A stretch of 17,147 bases of DNA, taken from Acidobacteriota bacterium (GTDB lineage Bacteria > Acidobacteriota > Vicinamibacteria > Vicinamibacterales > UBA823). The stretch is from assembly GCA_002714165.1 (NCBI GenBank), contig PAWT01000005.1, positions 1 to 17,147 on the forward strand, in the 5' to 3' direction. The notes under the pieces were generated by a model. It made no database searches and was not told the DNA's origin. It saw only the letters and a list, made by a program, of their open reading frames with translations. The position numbers and the translations under genes are program-made. Of this stretch, positions 16,873-17,147 are shown piece after piece; position 1 is the stretch's first letter, and each line of letters begins with the position of its first letter.

Positions 16873-17011
16873 GCATACCGGAATTTACCCACTGCGGGAT
16901 ATTGAACCCTGATTTCTAACCGCCAACACCTCGAGCGAGCAGTAATGATGTGTCCATGGATACTATCCCTACACGTTTGACTCGAAGAACACGATACAAT
17001 TGTTGAGATTC

Positions 17012-17147
17012 ATGCGGCGTTACTTGACTCCTATCACAACCCGTTCACGCTGGCTGGCCGGATTGGCGCTCTTTGTCGTTCTATGTCTAATGAGCACCCC
17101 GGCAGCAGCCGAGCAACCAGCTCAAGAAAACCAGGCGGAACTTTCTC
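17012..17147 (+). CDS. Secreted protein, N-terminal fragment (cut by window edge)
   Basis: An ATG at 17012 opens a frame that stays open to the window end (45 codons). It starts MRRYLTP, has a basic n-region (RR, then TTRSRW), a hydrophobic core (LAGLALFVVLCLMS) and an ideal signal peptidase I site (TPAAA before EQPAQENQ). It is therefore an exported protein with a Gln/Glu/Ala-rich mature start. A weak TTGAGA lies about 5 nt upstream. It is divergent from the cytochrome/PQQ block across 176 nt. What the mature protein does cannot be read from this fragment. Confidence 0.75.
   Translation, partial: MRRYLTPITTRSRWLAGLALFVVLCLMSTPAAAEQPAQENQAELS

Noticed and set aside
1..17147. Mobile elements, CRISPR arrays, tRNA or rRNA genes, phage genes
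   Set aside because: No transposase or integrase motifs, no regularly spaced repeats and no tRNA-like cloverleaf were seen on either strand.

Overview
This is chromosomal DNA of about 54% GC (estimated by eye) from a Gram-negative-type bacterium. It is densely packed, with short intergenic gaps and many predicted signal peptides. A periplasmic PQQ dehydrogenase paired with a diheme cytochrome c, a MoxR/DUF58/BatA-like/DUF4175 cluster and a COG4760-type Bax-inhibitor protein together suggest an environmental Acidobacteriota lineage (Vicinamibacteria-like). That placement is inferred from gene content only. I see no rRNA, tRNA, CRISPR array, insertion sequence or phage gene, and no gap without a gene longer than 200 bases.

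Left block, + strand, 1-9646: a MoxR-type AAA+ ATPase (5' end cut by the window), a DUF58 protein, a BatA-like membrane protein with a von Willebrand A (VWA) domain, a very large DUF4175-type membrane/coiled-coil protein, and an M3 oligopeptidase (PrlC/OpdA). The first three are tightly coupled (5-nt gap, then a TAATG overlap). The peptidase starts 16 nt after the DUF4175 gene. The likely picture is a cytoplasmic MoxR ATPase and DUF58 protein working with two inner-membrane proteins that carry large periplasmic domains. This resembles the Bat (aerotolerance) operons, but BatB to BatE are absent here and a long Gln/Glu/Arg-rich coiled-coil protein takes the following position. Next comes pdxH (+, 9839-10501), after a 192-nt gap that can form a nested hairpin followed by a T run.

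Right block, - strand, 10560-16835. Read in the direction of transcription it holds a diheme cytochrome c, a PQQ-dependent alcohol dehydrogenase (4-nt overlap with the cytochrome gene), gamma-glutamyltransferase, a Bax-inhibitor-1 family membrane protein and an M48 metalloprotease. The cytochrome is the probable electron acceptor of the dehydrogenase, whose active site carries the D-x-D arrangement associated with lanthanide-dependent enzymes. The M48 protein is the oddest gene in the window: its N-terminal 40 residues look like a TatA transmembrane/amphipathic hinge instead of the usual signal peptide.

A 176-nt divergent intergenic region with a 13-nt palindrome separates this block from a + strand gene for a secreted protein (17012 onward), cut by the right edge. 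The observations most worth following are the TatA-like/M48 fusion, the non-canonical MoxR-DUF58-BatA-DUF4175 module, and the cytochrome/PQQ pair with its modified second heme domain.
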